Part shown: piece after piece, positions 16,001 through 17,525 of the stretch | Layout: each line of letters opens with the position of its first letter | Position numbering within the stretch: position 1 is the stretch's first letter | Origin: Candidatus Parvarchaeota archaeon | Lineage (GTDB): Archaea > Nanobdellota > Nanobdellia > Parvarchaeales > Parvarchaeaceae | Direction of reading: 5' to 3' | NCBI GenBank assembly: GCA_023378805.1 | Contig: JAMCSQ010000009.1 | Coordinates: 26,717-44,241, forward strand | DNA length: 17,525 nt | Notes under the pieces: generated by a model | What the model saw: only the letters and a program-made list of their open reading frames with translations | What the model was told of the DNA's origin: nothing | The model's database searches: none | Program-made: the position numbers and the translations under genes

Positions 16001-16993
16001 CATAGTATAAGCAAATGGAGGATTTATTGACTGTATCTGATATGATAAAAGTGAATTGTAGAAACTAGTCCATATATTGCCAAGTGTAAGTATTTTCCCA
16101 TAGAGATAATCTGGGCCGTATCCATTTTGATTTGATGATGCCAAAAAAACGGAAGGAGTAAAACCACTTAAAGTAATTATATTATGTAATGTACCAACAG
16201 CACCGGGATAATCTATATAATCATGTATAAACGTAGACCCGCATGAAACAGCAGGTATTATTAATGTGCTTTTTGGTATGCTGCCTGAAAAAGTTGTATA
16301 ACCCGTAAATGAGTTATTTACAGCGTATAAATAATTATTATTTTTATTTGATAACCCTGAATATAAATGTAAGGTGGAGTTACTCCAATTTATAAAATTT
16401 TGGTAGGGATATTGGGCAGATGGCAATTGATAAAAAGAAAGATAAATTGGGATTTGCAGGTTGCCCACCGGTGTTAGGATATTCGCCTTAGAATAAAGAT
16501 TTGCGTAGTTTACCCCCTTATTATTTGGAAAGTTGTTATCTTGTTCAGGAAACCCAAGATAGCCTACTAGATTAGTAAAATTGCCTTTTACAGGCCCACC
16601 ACCACATGAAAACAAGGAGAAAAGGCTAAAACAGAGGTGTGGAGCGGTTATCTTGGTTACCGCGTTGCAATAATACCCATTTGATGAGAAATTTACATTT
16701 CCTGGATAAAAATTCTCATTAAAAAATAAATTATTATTTGAATAAACTGAAGAGGTGTAAACATATTCGTTTTCTGGTATTGGACTTGATGGATCAGAAC
16801 TACTGTACGTTGAGACTAAATTTGAAAGAGTATGCGGCGTATTGTTTAGAGTATTTATTTTGGATTGGAAAGTCGTATGAACTACGCCTGCGATCGACAA
16901 TACGGTCAAACCCTTATTTATGAGAAGAAAAGACAGTATTACGATTGTTAATACCATTAAAGACTCTATAAACAATTTTCGTTTAGTTCCCAT
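7013..16993 (-). CDS. Giant (3326-residue) secreted/surface protein with GLPSG repeats and calcium loop
   Basis: A single open frame of almost 10 kb. It begins MGTKRKLFIESLMVLTIVIL, a basic start followed by a hydrophobic segment (about 7-25, perhaps to 38), so the rest should be outside the cell. The chain is rich in Asn, Ser, Thr, Tyr and Gly, with roughly twenty N-x-S/T sequons in the first 650 residues and similar density onward, and many cysteines. Recognisable parts are a CARDB-like segment near 640-665 (LVITVRNVGNTNITNPYLVA), a cysteine-rich middle (about 1700-2150), an EF-hand/dockerin-like loop DVNGDGIFSLGE (2311-2322) between Cys2306 and Cys2326, and five GLPSG-type modules (about 2490-2925). 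A Pro-rich linker (PIPPPYLHLPSP) and a sixth module end the protein at Cys3325. No C-terminal membrane segment or LPXTG/PGF sorting signal is seen. The ATG lies 3 nt after the stop of the DUF2341-like gene. Probably an adhesin or envelope protein; function unproven. Confidence 0.9.
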   Translation of the reverse strand: MGTKRKLFIESLMVLTIVILSFLLINKGLTVLSIAGVVHTTFQSKINTLNNTPHTLSNLVSTYSSSDPSSPIPENEYVYTSSVYSNNNLFFNENFYPGNVNFSSNGYYCNAVTKITAPHLCFSLFSLFSCGGGPVKGNFTNLVGYLGFPEQDNNFPNNKGVNYANLYSKANILTPVGNLQIPIYLSFYQLPSAQYPYQNFINWSNSTLHLYSGLSNKNNNYLYAVNNSFTGYTTFSGSIPKSTLIIPAVSCGSTFIHDYIDYPGAVGTLHNIITLSGFTPSVFLASSNQNGYGPDYLYGKILTLGNIWTSFYNSLLSYQIQSINPPFAYTMPSLNYAKFPKGNKGDIQYLNVSSQFSTPVPISYYGSNGGINRNISIYTSNTSISSIVCTKGGSFPNCNGNSEFLNSVTESADTFTSPDLEATYYPNYGNAMYLMFRTDGIFPICAWNSSINNTLSSCTFENPKTMNNISYQRLWLSNNIQNNQLYNDAFSPGYSSTNFQNNFTLAALDSFCFYGEDFNSSNGLYTSPSYTRIIPPTSLENYTHAIGKCNAFFNNTNCFSNGASNYLNFKDGIFATNIACTSTGIKAENITDAWINSIYVANNAGDYCGLFRGQKNPSDPTANSTLFLQNISTNCPEFNANSSSVNLVITVRNVGNTNITNPYLVALYGNNNLSTIFYNSENLQSATYNLYKDFIGAMKATTGIIQVDYNNNFNTDMYVFDPGHPLNPIAIQSLFNAGQGYENGPFNNSLLGMWIYDAGAGLPNNLIRTANTLFVHSNSGNSNVPVIEPNGTATFTLEVPIPLFDALLSGKYNLSVFFGNTFNVSWNTPNGNSPSPTLLNPGALTVNPLVPSSTENASQIHNNEIITPGSGSVSPIWQYISSYTFNLSNSPMRGVDISRDNLFINVTAVNSTSDALNITANPSVSILNGSGSYLLVSSQLKGSSISCFASPDNLQDFGVFWNKQIISPSNLNYALSDSLYSGNTKQASEVLITSWTGILFMPYSDQVALNYNNLPQYSLSTSSFQIEKPTLNITSGNFNYETFTYFGNGNEGNLFNNLSSLYNSLNSTVSSFPVSLPNSSLNFNIFSNSIVSDPSILRIGGTDTLVNYSTFSNNSFTFSLTSKGSLLCSHSENTSANATFESGSSSLVSSCLSKAVVNDSYINISSKYGPFFVDMYNNSNLNLSNESSGGTVLMAGNETLSASSKHGLFMVTLPINTTINNGITLIFSVVPLTRQLYNSTLYLYNINGTPFNCNIVNNYNNTGNLEATAIHSGEYFLPNGTIMCNLTSDFTYLRAVFINKSNNAYLGSGDIQSGLSIQTINSTAFNISLNGVPLNTQDLSIKPNSNTCTSVNDVVVYNGIVQYNSGCNLSEALITFNYNNNGSLLPEAAFISPANYNKNYKNLLFMNPSAISDAPKFEYNLTLPSEGVMGEPIQFSLPNTFGGCNNIRLVTQFPYPYAQVPYQVLSSGSQSCNYVFVGNVGNIFKYSVFESNSPSIPYDYNWIRYNSTQYNVQISTNSFNTDLISSCHSGFGPCLYSFTAGQKLGNLLFNNVSTSSATISQTAEGPVEDCFTVSYSSSQTVEFPETGFGDINYKNNKIYQTAAPSQLISSVYCFYVNSPIITDSIFASGSPINFKVQNQLISNFSYLQDSRLNGFYVPPAINVGYNSYDNVSLGVLNQTYTNVNNSINVLNKCANYTYSSSNITGIVGNYVPAVNISANNILNPEKLYCIYGGTPSYTTQASLASPLNMNSTSSLGFAYQPGNYTNGEGTLYNSCRAPQNLTISGSPNFYVNGVETAYDLSSSKENYTMNNSATQLGIEMLYSPSGKVYIGSCSPNETILSYSACTKPVNVIPSNGSYDNIEAIPNGIDGNFSFGGGCYIGTLNGNTYGCAPTDGAINYSYASKSASSLTVSVSKIIINSTAAPTSTFSLSFDCSIDATNSSSNSELSSCSYPNSISSGVCSTSVSYAKINSTAYNITAECSAVSTKSFKIVSATSKITNLNIIGSQSEKTGLISNYVCGNETSIINNNVLNGWRWNPYSTAGSINPVGTTNPAGIAEVGGCEAGRDSFITTNPNITITKNATTIQYFYSCQTGYTGTITACSSPASLASYNRSISNKLSCYTTNNTRIGTSIKTINVNGNGIGGQAKSCNLFNKAGYLQPTVQDNCIAYHNPVINSTTSAYALQYLNSSNIGVGIGVIGKVYPLNISIPNSKQQNSVKDAYFTGLSESQIEGPHNIFTSILPASLLESNLPGKALSISAIYSYDLLNILMLQNPFFGVSGIPGFTNGSILDYASSIFTGGTSGNCAPPYDVNGDGIFSLGEGELCSGKTLPSSYKEGMFLSLGTLNEGLHSLQFYSIGNSTNEAQPSVSVFDSVGNAVNLNSACSNGNSRVFTSTYTGGKWSINITSDQQCDPINNQLYGYIVNCLYQTPGNETYTISSKYYLAYNLPTIWNISYSLLVSAKSYQVVPTPVYQIDYLNGSILSLQQPNETTFIEKGLPAGYKWYLRYGDLNRSSSSDSIYFYLNGQHTFKVYTLSNISANYDCYTTYTPTPPSGNVISGTTTYIQFTGVTTCYSYFNQKGLPSGLNWNVTYDNIIGSTSMKKPLTARSGGAANSKSNLAIEFITNSSGGTIGNFSFYVSDVTSTSNACTDVYKPSPSSGYLKAGTNQSITFSIESDTCVTTFDESKLPSGYTWNVTYDGIKSTSHTPTIAFITKPGSMPYSVPSLSNSTSVCTTTYIPSPSSSSALLAGSTVQISFSGSTKCITTTFYETGLPSGTWSVSYAGQSNSAPTGSPINITSSNNFLQPSYTATASIHGLACTSSASVIQGGTYNFSSWNCTTTFNELYLPTNGYNSNGAKAIVPWSVDYAGSTVTSSSSSLTVNLSTLQVSTQSFTTTNSGIYYPYPSVGSVEEGATYNVSFTDTPCNDLSFAVYSGSPLTNYYCVGGSEVNVSAYGDAGTEHFKIVGANGNTYVSNNVSSGSLSYNLYAFPLQAYNVSANSTASSFLGALSESALALRFPIIETQGTGSSSGEATLSIDSKYTNNGYLCGVAGGYSVSSNCTYAVNMTALNTLYSAVGGSGSSFYYINPTANFPSAMLLGFNDNNQPFKLYDNSTNTYSVNTGTYSANVSYPVDFNYSVVLIMIASGYMSENTIISLPSGSHSSFTVANSPSNAKGSNVTAYVYNAQNAGNYILNVSRNGGSNLITAEVLVFNPIPPPYLHLPSPDLNDVLNESGLPSNILSSDGWSGSLVDKSFKSHSTSVSESSGGSATSLFSVNNVVTGSYCSGGHLVEQGYAPNYKTGTINDGQTITISFSYSSDISTSYPCQ
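7016..7312 (-). repeat. C-terminal (sixth) GLPSG module of the giant protein
   Basis: Residues 3228-3326 begin DVLNESGLPSN and contain DGWSGSLVD at the W-x-V-x-x-x-G position. They end with a Cys segment whose Y-A-P, GTINDGQTITISFSY and final Cys3325 follow the same pattern as modules 1-3 of the main array. It is separated from the array by about 300 residues. Confidence 0.65.
8219..9526 (-). repeat. Array of five degenerate GLPSG/paired-Cys modules in the giant protein
   Basis: Module starts are FIEKGLPAGYKWYLRYG, FNQKGLPSGLNWNVTYD, FDESKLPSGYTWNVTYDG, FYETGLPSGTWSVSYAG and FNELYLP...PWSVDYAG. Each of the first three ends with C-x(2-3)-Y-x-P-x-P...G....I-x-F...C, and the two cysteines are 28-29 residues apart. 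The fourth keeps a Cys pair with 18 residues between, and the fifth keeps only the closing Cys. Closing cysteines are residues 2573, 2679, 2763, 2838 and 2925, so modules are about 75-106 residues long. The 'F-x-E-x-GLP-x-G-x-x-W-x-V' motif is known from surface proteins of Thermoplasmata and other acidophilic archaea. Confidence 0.8.
10028..10063 (-). other. EF-hand/dockerin-like calcium-binding loop in the giant protein
   Basis: Residues 2311-2322 read DVNGDGIFSLGE, with acidic or Asn ligands at loop positions 1, 3 and 5, Gly at 6, Ile at 7, Ser at 9 and Glu at 12. This is the canonical D-x-N-x-D-G-x-x-x-x-x-E calcium loop. Cysteines lie five residues before and four after it (2306 and 2326). 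Confidence 0.75.
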
Positions 16994-16996
16994 ATT

Positions 16997-17525
16997 TCAC
17001 GGCCAATTTGTATAAGTTTGCTTCCCTATTACAGTTAACCCAGGATAAAGCGTATTAAAGTTATTATATAATTCATTTATATTAAAGTTTGGGGGATACG
17101 CAGAGTATGTCGCATTGAGAAGTGTTAATTTGAATGGATTCACGTTTATACATGCAAACTCTTCATAATAAGAATTCAAAGTAGAATTGTAGATATATGG
17201 AGGCACCGGCTCTGTATTTGAAAGATTCAATCCTATTTTAGAGTAATATGCATTAAAATCGTGCTGTCCATTGTTAGGGTAAAAGAATGTAAAAGGTTGG
17301 TTATTTGAATTTGCAGAATAAAAGAACGGGAAAACCGCTGAACCATTGTCAGAAAACTTTCCTTTATAAAATGCACCCTGTCCATAAACTATATACAACT
17401 CATTTGGTACAGAATTTGTAAGATTTATCCAAATCACACCGCCATTCTGAATAGCTGTTTGATTCCACCAATAAAGCTGTGAAGCTCCATTAGTTGAATT
17501 AACGCCAAAAATCCTTATATAATTT
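16997..17525 (-). CDS. DUF2341-like secreted protein, partial (5' end off window)
   Basis: The frame is open from the right edge of the window (17525) to TGA at 16997-16999, so only the C-terminal 175 or so residues are seen. A GTG at 17437 lies within the domain and is not the real start. The visible part reads IRIFGVNSTNGASQLYWWNQ, then GGVIWINLTNSVPNELYIVYGQG. This resembles the DUF2341 domain, in which a sequence like 'vrf-d-dGt-l-ywie' is followed by 'vWVkvp-sip-t-iYmYYGn' in a concanavalin-like beta-sandwich of secreted proteins. Several N-x-S/T sequons suggest glycosylation. No C-terminal membrane segment is seen. The stop is 3 nt before the ATG of the giant protein gene, so the two are almost surely co-transcribed and may be translationally coupled. 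Confidence 0.75.
   Translation of the reverse strand, partial: NYIRIFGVNSTNGASQLYWWNQTAIQNGGVIWINLTNSVPNELYIVYGQGAFYKGKFSDNGSAVFPFFYSANSNNQPFTFFYPNNGQHDFNAYYSKIGLNLSNTEPVPPYIYNSTLNSYYEEFACINVNPFKLTLLNATYSAYPPNFNINELYNNFNTLYPGLTVIGKQTYTNWP

Noticed and set aside
16920..16993. Type IV pilin-like (class III) signal at the start of the giant protein
   Set aside because: A Glu occurs near the hydrophobic segment (E10), but there is no Gly/Ala cleavage residue or Q-x-S-x-E pattern before it; an ordinary signal or anchor segment explains it better.
16991..17000. Giant gene and DUF2341-like gene as one frameshifted gene
   Set aside because: The downstream protein starts with its own basic and hydrophobic export segment right after the stop, so two separate proteins are more likely.
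1..17525. CRISPR array, insertion sequence or integrase attachment site
   Set aside because: No regularly spaced direct repeats, transposase or integrase motifs, or tRNA-end duplication was seen.

Overview
The window looks like part of an AT-rich archaeal chromosome, and the gene content suggests a DPANN-type archaeon, possibly of the acidophilic ARMAN / Micrarchaeota-Parvarchaeota kind. That placement is inferred. The archaeal signs are a membrane-inserted LonB protease, a RIO kinase, a fused ADP-forming acyl-CoA synthetase, a COG4741 Holliday-resolvase-like endonuclease, a PF04008 adenosine-specific kinase, a small PRC-barrel protein, TATA-box promoters placed for leaderless mRNAs, and a tRNA gene without encoded CCA. 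Every gene I can support is on the minus strand, so transcription runs from high to low coordinates.

Region 1 (16997-17525, open at the right edge, then 7013-16993) is a cell-surface locus. The 3' end of a DUF2341-like secreted protein gene is followed after 3 nt by a single uninterrupted gene for a 3326-residue protein. That protein has one N-terminal hydrophobic segment, many N-glycosylation sequons, many cysteines, an EF-hand/dockerin-like calcium loop, and a C-terminal array of 'F-x-E-x-GLPSG-x-x-W-x-V-x-Y-x-G' modules. Most of these modules end in a paired-cysteine segment. A hairpin with a T-rich tail (6951-7000) probably ends this transcript. Next, 6309-6932 encodes another membrane-anchored, sequon-dense extracytoplasmic protein.

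Region 2 (3112-6267) holds separately promoted housekeeping genes: the adenosine-specific kinase, a tRNA with anticodon CAT, the COG4741 predicted nuclease and the fused acyl-CoA synthetase. Most have a TATA-like element centred about 25-26 nt before the start codon, as expected for leaderless transcripts.

Region 3 (1-3060) holds a PRC-barrel gene and then a tight LonB - RIO kinase - MGMT-domain operon. LonB and RIO overlap by 14 nt; RIO and the MGMT-domain gene overlap by 11 nt. The last gene runs off the left edge.

The most notable object is the giant surface protein and its DUF2341-like partner. By analogy with very large surface proteins of other DPANN archaea it could mediate attachment to a host or to other cells, but nothing in the sequence proves that. 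There is no intergenic stretch longer than 300 nt, no CRISPR array and no mobile element visible.
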